DNA of 64,000 bases from Soonwooa sp032078105 (GCA_046269235.1 JBJZOS010000002.1:248001-312000); one strand, 5' to 3'; shown: positions 25,867-35,488, numbered from the stretch's first letter. Notes: generated from the letters alone by a model not told the origin. Made by a program: numbers and translations.

Positions 25867-27531
25867 ATGAAACAATATTCCTCAATACGAAGCGTACAGA
25901 TTTTGGCACATGTACTACAACAATATGGCATCGATAAAGTCGTTGTATCACCGGGTTCTAGAAATGCGCCTTTGGCAATTCATTTTTCCGAAATGGACGA
26001 GATGCAATGTTATAGTATTGTGGATGAGCGCTCTGCCGCTTTTGTCGGAATGGGAATGGCGAAAGCGCTTAAAAAACCTGTTGCATTAACTTGTACCAGT
26101 GGATCAGCAGCAACTAATTATTATCCTGCGATTGTTGAAGCATTTTATCAAAATATCCCGTTGTTGATTTTAACAGCCGATCGACCTGCAGATTATGTCG
26201 ATATTTTTGATGGACAAACGATTCGCCAGAATCAGCTTTATCAACAACATTCTTACGGAGATTTTCAGTTAAAAGAAGATAAAGAGGAAGCTTCTTATGA
26301 TTATAATCTTGACACTGTAAAAAAAGCAGTCGAGTTATGTTTTGAAAAAAGTGGACCTGTACATATTAATATTCCGTTAAGTGAGCCTCTTTATAATCTA
26401 GTGACCGAATTGCCTGTTTTACCAAGTGTTGAGTCGACAATTCAAAAAAACAAATTTGATTTTGCACCAAACTTGATCGCGGAGTGGAATACCTCAAAAC
26501 GTATTTTGATTTTAGTTGGTAGTCAAAATCCAAATCCAGAATTGCAAATGCAATTATCGCAATTGGTTAAAAATCACAGTGTTGTTGTTTTAACGGAAGT
26601 AACTTCCAACTTAAATAACGAAAAATTCTTCTCGCATATTGATCGCTATATTTTTAATTTTAATGAAGAAGATTTCAAAAAGTATGCACCAGATTTGTTG
26701 ATTACAGTTGGGCAAAATGTTGTTTCTAAGAAGGTTAAGACATTTTTGCGTGACGCAAAGCCAAAACATCATTGGCATGTTGACGAAAACTGGCAACCAG
26801 ATACTTACTTTGTTTTAGACCGAAAAATTGAAGCAAAACCAGAAGTCTTTTTCTCAAAATTACTAAATAATATTAATCTAGAACCATCGCCATATTACAA
26901 CCTTTGGGATGTTTTGAGAGACAAAGCCGATGCGCGTCACGATGCTACGCTTCCAAAAATTGGCTATTCAGATTTTTATTTGTTTAACATGCTTTCGGAA
27001 GTCATTCCTGCCAGTTATAAAGTTCACTTTTCGAACAGTTCGGCGATTCGTTATGCTCAACTTTTTAATTTTAATAAATATGATTGTTATTGTAATCGTG
27101 GCACAAGCGGCATCGATGGTTGCACCTCAACTGCTATGGGATTTGCAATGATGACAGATGACCCTACACTTTTAATAACTGGAGACATTAGCTTTTTCTA
27201 CGATATCAATGGACTTTGGAATCAATACATTCCGCCGTTTGCAAGAATTGTGATTTTTAATAATGGTGAGGGCAACATTTTTAGAATCATTCCTGGACCG
27301 AGTGATACCAACGCAGTTGATGAGTTAATTGCCACGCAACATCATAAAAGTGCCGAATTTCTGGCAAAACATTTCGGTTTCGATTATATAAAAGCGGAGG
27401 ACGAGTTGAGTCTAGATCGTGTTGTTGAGACTTTCTTTAAGCCTGGGCAAAAACCCAAAATCCTTGAAGTGATGACAAAAGAACATCATAACGAAGATCA
27501 GTTGAAAGCTTATTTTGAAAACTTAAAATAG
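25867..27531 (+). CDS. menD: Menaquinone biosynthesis protein MenD
   Basis: MenD (SEPHCHC synthase) joins 2-oxoglutarate-derived succinic semialdehyde to isochorismate with thiamine diphosphate, committing isochorismate to menaquinone. The start at 25867 gives 554 residues. It shows the ThDP fold: N-terminal VVSPGSRNAPLA with VDERSAAF (the catalytic Glu), TCTSGSAATNYYPAI, and the C-terminal GDISFFYDINGL segment for diphosphate binding. Menaquinone is the usual quinone in this group. Other men genes are not in the window. TAATTTTG at 25838 may be its -7 box. Confidence 0.96.
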   Translation: MKQYSSIRSVQILAHVLQQYGIDKVVVSPGSRNAPLAIHFSEMDEMQCYSIVDERSAAFVGMGMAKALKKPVALTCTSGSAATNYYPAIVEAFYQNIPLLILTADRPADYVDIFDGQTIRQNQLYQQHSYGDFQLKEDKEEASYDYNLDTVKKAVELCFEKSGPVHINIPLSEPLYNLVTELPVLPSVESTIQKNKFDFAPNLIAEWNTSKRILILVGSQNPNPELQMQLSQLVKNHSVVVLTEVTSNLNNEKFFSHIDRYIFNFNEEDFKKYAPDLLITVGQNVVSKKVKTFLRDAKPKHHWHVDENWQPDTYFVLDRKIEAKPEVFFSKLLNNINLEPSPYYNLWDVLRDKADARHDATLPKIGYSDFYLFNMLSEVIPASYKVHFSNSSAIRYAQLFNFNKYDCYCNRGTSGIDGCTSTAMGFAMMTDDPTLLITGDISFFYDINGLWNQYIPPFARIVIFNNGEGNIFRIIPGPSDTNAVDELIATQHHKSAEFLAKHFGFDYIKAEDELSLDRVVETFFKPGQKPKILEVMTKEHHNEDQLKAYFENLK

Positions 27532-27534
27532 ACT

Positions 27535-28164
27535 TTATAAATCGTCCATATTAAAAATTTTGGAAGGTAGATTTTTGATTCTTGAAATAGGATAAACGAA
27601 ATTTTCGTCAAAATCATTCAGCGCATTAATAATCTGAAAATGAGAAAATTCCGAAATGTTATGAAGCGAGATAGTTGTAGACTGTATTTGATTCTGTTTT
27701 AAAAGATGTTGCCTTTGTACGCCATTTAATAGATAAGTTTCTGGCGTGTACCAAGTTTTATCTTTTAAGAAAAGTAAATTACTAAAACTCGTGTCCGTGA
27801 CATTTCCGTTTTGTAAAATGATGATTTCGTCGGCTTTAGATTTTTGTTTTAAACGATCAAAATTTTTTCGATCAAGATACTTAAACTGATAATTGAGATT
27901 ATCATCGGTAACTAGTTCGAAATCTTCAATTTTCGAAATAGCATAAGGCAACATTTGTGTTTTAAAATTATTTTCTAAATCATAAACCAAACGGAATTTG
28001 TACAAGCCATCTTCGTCATGATTTACATTTTTAAAAACTTCTGGAACGTCGATACGACATTCTTTTTCGAAGTGCGAAAAAGTCTCAAACATCCGTTGTT
28101 GATGCAATTCTGCAAGGAAGATTTTTTGATCTTCAACTTTGATACTTTCAATAAATTGGAGCAT
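27535..28164 (-). CDS. Class IV aminotransferase (aminodeoxychorismate lyase-like)
   Basis: This 209-residue PLP enzyme of fold type IV has a candidate PLP lysine in YQFKYLDR (about residue 95) and the downstream pattern DEIIILQNGNVTDTSFSNLLF, followed by TPETYLLNGVQRQHLL. It is shorter than typical PabC or branched-chain aminotransferases (about 270-300). Its start overlaps the stop of the pabB-like gene by 17 nt, which strongly supports a role as PabC, releasing 4-aminobenzoate and pyruvate from aminodeoxychorismate for folate synthesis. Confidence 0.85.
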   Translation of the reverse strand: MLQFIESIKVEDQKIFLAELHQQRMFETFSHFEKECRIDVPEVFKNVNHDEDGLYKFRLVYDLENNFKTQMLPYAISKIEDFELVTDDNLNYQFKYLDRKNFDRLKQKSKADEIIILQNGNVTDTSFSNLLFLKDKTWYTPETYLLNGVQRQHLLKQNQIQSTTISLHNISEFSHFQIINALNDFDENFVYPISRIKNLPSKIFNMDDL

Positions 28165-29125
28165 AAATTTTATTTTTCATTTCCTCGTATTCGTCCTGCA
28201 ATTGGCTTTGATGCGTAATACCGCCGCCACTTTTAAAAACAAATTTGTTCCCCTCTTTTTCAATAAACCGAATCATGACGCAAGACTCTAGATTTTCGCC
28301 ATCAAAAAATCCAGAAACCCCAGAATAGAAACCTCGGTCATAGTTTTCGGCTTCCAAGATTATCTCTAGAGTTTTCTTTTTTGGAGCTCCAAGAATAGAG
28401 CCTGCAGGCAAAAGAAGATTAAGAATGCTACCGATTTTATTCTGAAATTTTGGTTTTAAAGTTCCAGAAATTTCAGAGCTCATTGCAAAAAGATTTTTTT
28501 GTTGCGTTTGGATATAATCAATCCGTTGAAACTCATCAACTCTAACATCATTTGCGACCATACTTAGATCATTTCGAAGCAAATCTACGACCGTGTAATG
28601 CTCTGCTTTTTCTTTGATATTGGCTTTTAGAACTTCTTTTGCATTAGGAATATCTGCATCTATCGTCCCCTTCATTGGATGTGTAATAATCTGATTGTCT
28701 TTTATTTCAATAAAAGTTTCGGGAGAAAAAAATACAAATTTATTCGGAATGCAAGCTTTATATTTGGCTTTAGAATGTGCAAAAATTTCGTCCAAAGTAT
28801 AATTAATTTCGATTGGTGTTTTTCTAGTATAATTTACTAAATATGAGTTGCCTTTCTTTAAATTTTCTTGGACGATATCAAAACCTTTTCGGTAAGATCC
28901 TAAAGATTCAGCATTAGAGCTAAGATTGAATTTATTTTTATTAAGTTCTTGAATATTTGTATTTTGACTGTTAGGAAAACTGATTTTTATATTTGAATTT
29001 TTAAGTTCACTTTCTTTTAAAAGAATCATTTTTTCTTTTAGAAAATCAATAAAAAAGACAAACGGAATTTTTGACAAAGAAAGTTTGTCAATAGCTGCGA
29101 AATCAAAATCAATTTCTTGTAACAT
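28148..29125 (-). CDS. pabB: Aminodeoxychorismate synthase component I (short form)
   Basis: PabB converts chorismate and ammonia to 4-amino-4-deoxychorismate. The product of 325 residues is the chorismate-binding catalytic domain only, as in many Bacteroidota. It contains NSYLVNYTRKTPIEIN, the KGTIDADIPNA loop, LRNDLSMVA, the signature PAGSILGAPKKKTLEII and FKSGGGITHQS near the C-terminus. The ATG at 29125 is preferred; longer readings run into the divergent gene at 29177 and encode unrelated sequence. It overlaps the class IV aminotransferase gene, forming a pabB-pabC pair. Confidence 0.9.
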   Translation of the reverse strand: MLQEIDFDFAAIDKLSLSKIPFVFFIDFLKEKMILLKESELKNSNIKISFPNSQNTNIQELNKNKFNLSSNAESLGSYRKGFDIVQENLKKGNSYLVNYTRKTPIEINYTLDEIFAHSKAKYKACIPNKFVFFSPETFIEIKDNQIITHPMKGTIDADIPNAKEVLKANIKEKAEHYTVVDLLRNDLSMVANDVRVDEFQRIDYIQTQQKNLFAMSSEISGTLKPKFQNKIGSILNLLLPAGSILGAPKKKTLEIILEAENYDRGFYSGVSGFFDGENLESCVMIRFIEKEGNKFVFKSGGGITHQSQLQDEYEEMKNKIYAPIY

Positions 29126-29148
29126 TCTTTTATTAGGCTTTGAAACTT

Positions 29149-29156
29149 TATTTTTG
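29149..29156 (+). promoter_or_regulatory. Probable -7 box for the membrane protein gene at 29177
   Basis: TATTTTTG is a perfect TAnnTTTG box 20 nt before the start. It lies in the 51-bp space shared with the divergent pabB gene. Confidence 0.4.
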
Positions 29157-29176
29157 CAGCTCAAATATAAATCAAT

Positions 29177-29896
29177 ATGGAGAATACTCCCAACAATTCT
29201 GAAATCAATATTGTACTTTCTCGTGCTTTTGCTTTGTGGAGCAATACGATGAAGTTCCAGATAAGTTTTAGCATTTTTTATTTTGCGATACTTTTGGTTT
29301 TGGCATCTTTCGCGTTTAATTATTTTGGAATTAATAAAAAGGTCGAAGACTTTGCACCTTTGATACAGTCGGATCCAGATGCTTTCATGGCAAAACTTCG
29401 AGAACTTGCGGTGACACCAGAATATTCGAATTTTGTGTATGTCATTGTTTTGATAAAAGCTTTGGTTTTTCCTCTTAATATTGGGATGTATAAAGTCTAT
29501 GCCCTGAAGGAGATGGGCGAAAATCCTGGTCTTAACGATATGTTGGCGGGTTACCAAGGCATTAGCTTTTTCAAATATTTTACCTATGGAATCTTCTGGG
29601 GTTGCGTATATTACCTATGTTCTATTTTTGCGCCATTGCTATTGGTTTGGGTTTTAGTTACTTTTTTTGTTAGTCCACTAATGTTTTTTACTAACATTAA
29701 CAGTTTCCAGGCCATTGGTAAGAGCATCCAGGCTATTCGTGCCAACTTTTTCACTATTTTCGTTTGTACGATTGTTGCGATTTTGTTTTCATATTGTGGT
29801 ATTTTGATGTTTGGCTTTGGAATACTGTTGACGTTTCCGTTCTGGAATGCTATCATATATTCTTGTTTTCGACAGATTTTTACTATAAGAAATTAA
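29177..29896 (+). CDS. Multi-pass membrane protein of unknown function
   Basis: The 239-residue product begins with a polar amphipathic segment (IVLSRAFALWSNTMKFQIS) and has about five to six hydrophobic helices. The layout resembles the GlpQ-membrane/BPSS1780-like groups of bacterial integral membrane proteins. No catalytic motif is visible. The next gene (29963) encodes a protein of the same size and layout, so the two are probable tandem paralogues that may form a complex. It is divergent from pabB. Confidence 0.75.
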   Translation: MENTPNNSEINIVLSRAFALWSNTMKFQISFSIFYFAILLVLASFAFNYFGINKKVEDFAPLIQSDPDAFMAKLRELAVTPEYSNFVYVIVLIKALVFPLNIGMYKVYALKEMGENPGLNDMLAGYQGISFFKYFTYGIFWGCVYYLCSIFAPLLLVWVLVTFFVSPLMFFTNINSFQAIGKSIQAIRANFFTIFVCTIVAILFSYCGILMFGFGILLTFPFWNAIIYSCFRQIFTIRN

Positions 29897-29962
29897 ATTT
29901 TTTATATAATTAATCTAAATCTTTAGAAAAAATTGTAATTTGGAACAACAAAAAAATAAAAT

Positions 29963-30691
29963 ATGGAAACATTCAACGAATTTGATTCGCAGGCAAAAGT
30001 CCCAGCTAAGAACACGGGGGACATCATCTCTCATGCTTTTGAGACGTACAAAGGGGTGGTGCTTTACTCCATTGTAGCGATGATCCTTTACCTTATTATT
30101 TCTTTTATAATACAAGGTATTACTGGATTTAACTCTCAAGCAATTTATGAAGAAGCTATGGTTAGCGGTGGCCAGATCGACTATTTAGCGATCCCAGGAC
30201 TTAAAACTTATTATGCAACTTCTTCATTATTTGGACTTTTATTGTCCCCATTATTTTTGGGATTAATTTTTATTTCTCACAAAGTAAATACGAAACAACA
30301 AGTTTCTTTCTCAGATTTGTTTTACGCTTATAAAGAGAACTTAGTTAACATTATTATTTATAGTTTAATTACAGGTATTATTTTAACTATCGGATTTACA
30401 GCTTGTTTAATTCCTGGTTTATTATTAATGCCTTTATTTTTTATTGGTTATCCTATTTTGATTTTTGAAAAAGCAAGTGCATTTGATGCTATATCAAAAG
30501 CTTTTACTATTGCAAAAGAAAATTATGCTACCTTTTTGGGTGTTGCTGCTTTATCAGCGATTATTAGTTTTGCTGGTATTATCCTTTGTGGTATTGGACT
30601 TTTGGCAACAGCACCATTTTATCTAACAGCTGCTTATTCATTATATATTGCATTTGTTGGACTTCCAAAACAAATTACTTACAATTCTTAA
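29963..30691 (+). CDS. Multi-pass membrane protein, tandem paralogue of its neighbour
   Basis: This 242-residue protein has a polar N-terminus with DIISHAFETYKGVVLYSIVA and about six membrane helices. FEKASAFDAISKAFTIAKENYATFL is the conserved loop of this fold, matching FQAIGKSIQAIRANFFTIF in the upstream protein. Similar flavobacterial proteins carry the automatic name beta-carotene monooxygenase, which the sequence does not support. It lies 66 nt after its paralogue and 17 nt before the transporter gene, so all three are probably co-transcribed. Confidence 0.78.
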   Translation: METFNEFDSQAKVPAKNTGDIISHAFETYKGVVLYSIVAMILYLIISFIIQGITGFNSQAIYEEAMVSGGQIDYLAIPGLKTYYATSSLFGLLLSPLFLGLIFISHKVNTKQQVSFSDLFYAYKENLVNIIIYSLITGIILTIGFTACLIPGLLLMPLFFIGYPILIFEKASAFDAISKAFTIAKENYATFLGVAALSAIISFAGIILCGIGLLATAPFYLTAAYSLYIAFVGLPKQITYNS

Positions 30692-30708
30692 TTAAATAAA
30701 CTATTAAA

Positions 30709-31803
30709 GTGCCTAATTCTGAAAAACAAATTAGCGGAAACGTTATTAAACAAATTGCCCTTATCTTACTGATTGTCATATTAGTTGGGCTTATCTGTTA
30801 TAATCTCTCTTTATTTATTCCGTCATTATTAGGCGCTTTAACTTTATACATTATTTCTAGAAAATATCTTCTTTATCTTATCGAAGTTAAAAATTGGAAA
30901 GCCTCTTTAGCTGCGACAGTTATAATAATTGCAACGCTACTAGTTCTTATTCTGCCAGTGTATTGGATTGTAGATTTGCTCATTGAGAAGTTGGGAAATG
31001 CCCAAGCTTATATGGGAAAATTCAATGCATTTATGGATAAAGTGCATGATTACGTCTATTCACAAATTCATGTTGATATACTTAGTAAAGAAAATCTTGG
31101 CAAACTAAAAGCTGCAGCAGGCAAGTTTTCGACATCGGCTCTTAGTACAACTTTAAATACATTCACAATTATCTTTTCGATGTATTTTATTTTGTATTTT
31201 ATGTTGATTAATCCTCGTAAGTTCGAAAAACTACTTACAAATGCGGCTCCTTTCAAAAAAGCAAATATCAATTTATTAGGCGAGAAAATCCGAAAAATGG
31301 TAATCGCGAATGCTATCGGAATTCCGGTAGTTGCACTTGGACAAGGTATTGTTGGGCTAATCGGTTACTTCATTTTTGGAGCGCCCAGCCCAGTTCTTTT
31401 ATTTGCCTTGACATTTGTTGCAAGTATGATCCCAATAGTTGGCGCCGGGCTTGTCTATGTTCCGGTTTGTATTTTTATGATTGCTGAAGGCCAAACAGGT
31501 CCAGGCTTAGGATTAGCTGCTTATTGTTTGATTGCAGTTGGCTTAACGGACAATTTACTTCGTTTTACATTATTAAAAAAGCTAGAAAACATCCACCCTT
31601 TAAATACGGTCTTCGGAATTATCGCAGGGATGAACATCTTTGGTTTTTTAGGTCTAATATTTGGGCCAATTTTGGTATCCGTGACGGTTTTATTAATTCA
31701 GGTTTATCGCGACGAATTTTCAGACAACGATGACGAATCTCCCAGAGATATTGTGCTACCCGATAATGACGAACTCGAAGAAAAAGTAGATTTAATTATA
31801 TAA
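30709..31803 (+). CDS. AI-2E family transporter (UPF0118)
   Basis: This 364-residue integral membrane protein has the AI-2E/TqsA/YdiK layout: paired N-terminal helices, a soluble middle part (about 95-150), then the helix cluster with GIPVVALGQGIVGLIGYFIFG, MIPIVGAGLVYVP, GLTDNLLRF and NTVFGIIAGMNIFGFLGLIFGPI. Proteins of the family export small molecules or act in Na+/H+ exchange; the substrate here is unknown. The start codon is GTG at 30709. The downstream DUF3820 gene begins 1 nt after the stop. Confidence 0.92.
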   Translation: MPNSEKQISGNVIKQIALILLIVILVGLICYNLSLFIPSLLGALTLYIISRKYLLYLIEVKNWKASLAATVIIIATLLVLILPVYWIVDLLIEKLGNAQAYMGKFNAFMDKVHDYVYSQIHVDILSKENLGKLKAAAGKFSTSALSTTLNTFTIIFSMYFILYFMLINPRKFEKLLTNAAPFKKANINLLGEKIRKMVIANAIGIPVVALGQGIVGLIGYFIFGAPSPVLLFALTFVASMIPIVGAGLVYVPVCIFMIAEGQTGPGLGLAAYCLIAVGLTDNLLRFTLLKKLENIHPLNTVFGIIAGMNIFGFLGLIFGPILVSVTVLLIQVYRDEFSDNDDESPRDIVLPDNDELEEKVDLII

Positions 31804-31804
31804 A

Positions 31805-32059
31805 ATGACGCCGGAAATTCTGCAAGAGCTTTGCAAAGTAAAAATGCCGTATGGGAAATATAAAGACCAATGGATTATTGACCTTCCGATTTCTTACTTG
31901 GAATGGTTTAATCGAAAAGGTTTTCCTGAAAACAAATTAGGTTCGCAGTTAGCTACGATTTACGAAATTAAACTTAATGGACTAGACCATATCTTTACAG
32001 CTATACGTGAGCACAAAAAGCCCGAAGCACCTTCGAAACCTCGTGTTTATAAATTATAA
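31805..32059 (+). CDS. DUF3820 family protein
   Basis: An 84-residue protein matches the DUF3820 pattern: MPYGKYKDQWIIDLPISYLEWF, then LGSQLATIYEIKLNGLDHIF. The family is short and cytosolic, and in other bacteria it can be fused to or found with exonuclease domains. Its function is not defined. Here it starts 1 nt after the AI-2E transporter stop, so it is translated from the same mRNA, although no functional link is evident. Confidence 0.9.
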   Translation: MTPEILQELCKVKMPYGKYKDQWIIDLPISYLEWFNRKGFPENKLGSQLATIYEIKLNGLDHIFTAIREHKKPEAPSKPRVYKL

Positions 32060-32145
32060 ATTCCTTTTCTAACATATTTTCTCTTAATAGAATCTTTGTT
32101 TTTGTATTTTCAGAACATGGAAATTTGTCCATATTCTAAAATAAA

Positions 32146-32345
32146 ACGACCGTTCCTGGGTTTTGTATAGCTTTATTTTTTCTTTTTACTAATTTTAGTA
32201 GAGCTCAAAATAGAAAGAACGAAACCAACACGCCGATTAACAAAGTCAGACAATACAAAATCAAAGATTGAACAAAAGCGGAAAAGCTTCTAAATGCAGC
32301 ACAAAATTTATTAAAAGATAAAATCTACAATATATTTAATTCAAA
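32146..32345 (+). pseudogene. Possible decayed small secreted-protein gene
   Basis: This lies in the 319-bp gap between the DUF3820 gene and the protease gene. One plus-strand frame reads like a signal peptide (ALFFLFTNFSRAQ) followed by a polar stretch and a helix (AEKLLNAAQNLLKDKIYNIF), interrupted by a TGA at about 32269. No start codon is visible. The rest of the gap holds only the terminator at 32350. The call rests on one frame's composition and is tentative. Confidence 0.25.
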
Positions 32346-32349
32346 TAAA

Positions 32350-32378
32350 AAAGCCCGACTTCAATCGGGCTTTTTCTT
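32350..32378. terminator. Terminator of the tail-specific protease gene
   Basis: AAAGCCCGA (32350-32358) pairs with TCGGGCTTT (32365-32373). T-runs follow on both strands, mainly serving the minus-strand protease gene. Confidence 0.88.
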
Positions 32379-34502
32379 CTATTTTGATGACTGTTCTAAG
32401 GCATCTAATGTCTCCTTCAGATAAAAATCTTTCTGTAAATTTTTAATCCAATTTTCGGACTTTTTCGCAAAAGCTTCGTCTTTCTTTTCTCTTGCAATTT
32501 CGTCTGCATGCAAAGTAATTTTGAGACCATTATTGTATTTATCCAAAGCTTTGAATTTTTCGATCTGCGCTTTACGCTCTTTCATCAAAGCCATATATTT
32601 AGCTTCATTCAACGTAATTTTTTCTTCTTTAGATAAGGCTTCTCTCCATTTTGCCGACTCTACAAGCAGTTTATAATTTATATTATTTTTAATTTTAGAA
32701 TCTATTGATTGTTGCAAAGATGCTGTATTGATGTTATTAACTTTATTAAACTTTGCTGGTGCAATCTTATCCCAAGGCAAAGCAAATTGGTCGTAACGCT
32801 CCCCTATCTCTGCATAAGTATATAAGTCTTGCATCTTAACATCGGACTCTACACCTTTTCTTTGTGTCGACTCACCCGTTACACGATAATATTTTTGAAT
32901 CGTCAGTTTAAGATCTCCAAAATCATCGTTTGTATTTAAGAATCTATTGAGAGATACGAAAGTCTGCACCGTTCCTTTACCAAAAGATTGTGGAGAACCA
33001 ACGATTGCTGCTCTACCATAATCTTGCATTGCTCCTGCCAAAATCTCAGACGCTGAGGCCGAAAGTTCGTTTTGCATAATAACAAGCGGACCTGTCCAAA
33101 CTGGCGCATTGGTTTTGTTACTAAGAACATTTATTTTTCCGTTTCCGTCTTTAACCTGAACAACTGGTCCAGCATTGATAAACAAGCCCATAATATCAAC
33201 CACTTCTGTTAATGAACCACCGCCATTATTTCTTAAATCTAAAACAACTCCATCAACTTTTTGCGCTTTTAATTTTAAAAGTTCAGCTTTAACATCGTCT
33301 GAAGCATTTCTTCCCTTAGCATCCTCAAAATCTGCGTAAAAACCTGGTAGATAGATATATCCCAATTTTTTTCCATTTGGAGAATTAACAATCGAACTTC
33401 TTGCATAGGTGTCTTCAATTGCAACTTCCTCTCTTATTAAAGTAACATCTTTAACCGTACCATCTGTCTTTTCAACGGTTAAAGTGACTGGCGTTCCTTT
33501 CTCGCCGCGGATAAGTCGCACCGCTTCTTCTGTCAACATACCAACGACGTTAACTGGATCTTCCTTAGGTTTTGATCTAACTTTTAGGATTTTATCTCCT
33601 TTCGCTAATTGTTTAGACTTCCAAGCCGGTGCGCCGATTGTTAAATCGCCTAAAAATAAAAATCCTTTTTTCTCTTGGATTAAAGCGCCAATACCAATGA
33701 TTTTCCCTGTGAAATTAGTATCAAAATCTTCTTTATCTTTTGGTGAAAAATAATTGGTGTGTGGGTCAAACACTTCTGTATAAGCGTTCATATAGACAGT
33801 AAACCAATCATTCTTCTTTCTCTTTTTGTAACGACGGAACATATCCGTTATCAAATCTTTAACCTCACCTTGCGCTTTGATTCTTTTTTGATCTGCAGAA
33901 AGGATTTCTAACTTAACAGTATCTTTTAGTTTATTAGCAATTAATGAGTCTTTTCTCTTCTTAGCAGATTCTTCTTTATTGTTCAAAGTTTCCATCTCAC
34001 GAAGAATATAATACTTAACATAGCGCTTCCACTCTGCTTTTTGGTCAGCACTAGTTATTGCATTTTTCTTAAGTTTTGGTTCAAGAATCATACTGTCATC
34101 TTCATTAAGATCGATTGGTTTGCTCAAGATATCTTGTGTCATTTTATCTATATCATCCAATCTTTGATAAAGACGATCTGTTGTCGCTTTATAAAAAGTC
34201 AAATCGCCGTTGTTAAGGTAATCATCAAGCTTTGTTTTGTGTTTTGAAAACTCATCCATATCCGATTGTAAAAAAATCCTTTTGTCTGGATCCGCAGACT
34301 CAAAAAATTTATTATAAACTTCCGCTGAATAAGCATCATTAATAGGTTTTGGTGCATAATGCAAATAAGAAAGTGTATTCTTAACACTTACCATAATGGT
34401 TTGCATTTTTTCGTCGTCATTCTGTGGTGCGTTGAAACAAAACATCAGCGTCATCAGTGGCGCAAACATGAAGATTCTGTTCCATTTAAAATTCTTAAAC
34501 AT
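32379..34502 (-). CDS. prc: Carboxy-terminal processing (tail-specific) protease
   Basis: This 707-residue S41A protease is of the Prc/Tsp type, which degrades or trims periplasmic proteins from the C-terminus. It has a hydrophobic N-terminal signal (FMFAPLMTLMFCFN), a long helical N-domain, a PDZ domain (about 245-330, with GALIQEKKGFLFLGDL and KGDKILKV), and the catalytic Ser/Lys in ELSASASEILAGAMQDYGR and SFGKGTVQTF (about 475-515). The C-terminal DUF3340-like helical part ends near residue 705. It stands alone. The family symbol is used by homology. Confidence 0.93.
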   Translation of the reverse strand: MFKNFKWNRIFMFAPLMTLMFCFNAPQNDDEKMQTIMVSVKNTLSYLHYAPKPINDAYSAEVYNKFFESADPDKRIFLQSDMDEFSKHKTKLDDYLNNGDLTFYKATTDRLYQRLDDIDKMTQDILSKPIDLNEDDSMILEPKLKKNAITSADQKAEWKRYVKYYILREMETLNNKEESAKKRKDSLIANKLKDTVKLEILSADQKRIKAQGEVKDLITDMFRRYKKRKKNDWFTVYMNAYTEVFDPHTNYFSPKDKEDFDTNFTGKIIGIGALIQEKKGFLFLGDLTIGAPAWKSKQLAKGDKILKVRSKPKEDPVNVVGMLTEEAVRLIRGEKGTPVTLTVEKTDGTVKDVTLIREEVAIEDTYARSSIVNSPNGKKLGYIYLPGFYADFEDAKGRNASDDVKAELLKLKAQKVDGVVLDLRNNGGGSLTEVVDIMGLFINAGPVVQVKDGNGKINVLSNKTNAPVWTGPLVIMQNELSASASEILAGAMQDYGRAAIVGSPQSFGKGTVQTFVSLNRFLNTNDDFGDLKLTIQKYYRVTGESTQRKGVESDVKMQDLYTYAEIGERYDQFALPWDKIAPAKFNKVNNINTASLQQSIDSKIKNNINYKLLVESAKWREALSKEEKITLNEAKYMALMKERKAQIEKFKALDKYNNGLKITLHADEIAREKKDEAFAKKSENWIKNLQKDFYLKETLDALEQSSK

Positions 34503-34640
34503 ATAGATTACTTAAGTGATAAAATATTGGTAATTAGCTTTTGATTTTTGTTACAAATCTTTGAAAATTTATTTCTAAATCAGAAGTCGAAGTCACATCA
34601 AATTTAATACCTTATTTTTATTCGAACGCTATATTTTAGC

Positions 34641-34648
34641 TAATTTTG
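34641..34648 (+). promoter_or_regulatory. Probable -7 box of surE
   Basis: TAATTTTG matches TAnnTTTG exactly, 63 nt before the surE ATG. TTTTTATTCG at about 34616 is a possible -33 region. Confidence 0.4.
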
Positions 34649-34711
34649 TGATATTCTTTAAAAAAGAGAATCTATAAATTAAGATACGTCACGATATTTT
34701 TGAAAATTATT

Positions 34712-35479
34712 ATGGAAAAACCCTTGATATTAGTAACCAATGATGATGGCATAACAGCGCCTGGTATTAGAAATTTGGTAAGTTTTATGAACGAAATTGG
34801 CGATGTGATTGTCGTTGCTCCTAACTCGCCACAAAGCGGAAAAGGACATGCCATAACCATCAATGCGACTTTAACTTACGAAGAAATAAATCTCGAAGGT
34901 CCACAAACAGATTATGCGCTGAGCGGGACACCTGTTGATTGTGTGAAATTTGCACTGGATAAAGTCTTAACAAGGAAACCCGATATTGTAGTTTCTGGTA
35001 TTAATCATGGTGCCAATTCTTCGATTAATGTTATATATTCTGGGACAATGTCCGCAGCGGTTGAAGCTGGTGTAGAAGGTCTGCAAGCCATTGGTTTTTC
35101 GTTATTAGATTTTTCTTGGGATGCAGATTTCAGCCAAGCTAAAGAATATATCCAAGCTATTGTTAAAAAAGTTATTGACAATCCGCTTCCAAAAGGTGTT
35201 GTGCTCAATGTCAACATTCCTAAACTTACCAAAGAAGAAATAAAAGGTGTTAAAGTTTGCAAACAAGCGCATGCAAAATGGGAAGAAAGTTTTGATGAGC
35301 GTGTTAATCCTCACGGGAAAAAATATTATTGGTTATCTGGCTACTTTAACAATATGGACAAATCAGAAGATGCTGACGAAACAGCTCTTGCCGAGGGTTA
35401 CATCTCGATCGTTCCTGTTAAATTTGATCTAACCGCGCATGAGTATCTTAAGGAACTTGATACTATCATGAAGTTTTAA
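34712..35479 (+). CDS. surE: 5'/3'-nucleotidase SurE
   Basis: SurE is a divalent-metal phosphatase acting on nucleoside monophosphates and short polyphosphate in the cytoplasm. The start at 34712 gives 255 residues with the metal-binding VTNDDGITAPG (Asp11, Asp12), the Ser/Asn motif PNSPQSGKGHAIT, the SGTPVDCVKFAL segment and SGINHGANSSINVIYSGT. Length is normal. An in-frame TTG at 34700 is less likely than the ATG. The terminator at 35489 follows. Confidence 0.95.
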   Translation: MEKPLILVTNDDGITAPGIRNLVSFMNEIGDVIVVAPNSPQSGKGHAITINATLTYEEINLEGPQTDYALSGTPVDCVKFALDKVLTRKPDIVVSGINHGANSSINVIYSGTMSAAVEAGVEGLQAIGFSLLDFSWDADFSQAKEYIQAIVKKVIDNPLPKGVVLNVNIPKLTKEEIKGVKVCKQAHAKWEESFDERVNPHGKKYYWLSGYFNNMDKSEDADETALAEGYISIVPVKFDLTAHEYLKELDTIMKF

Positions 35480-35488
35480 AATAAAAGG

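Noticed and set aside
29126..29557. A 5' extension of the pabB frame to position 29557.
   Set aside because: The added residues are unlike PabB and lie antisense to the convincing membrane-protein gene at 29177-29896.
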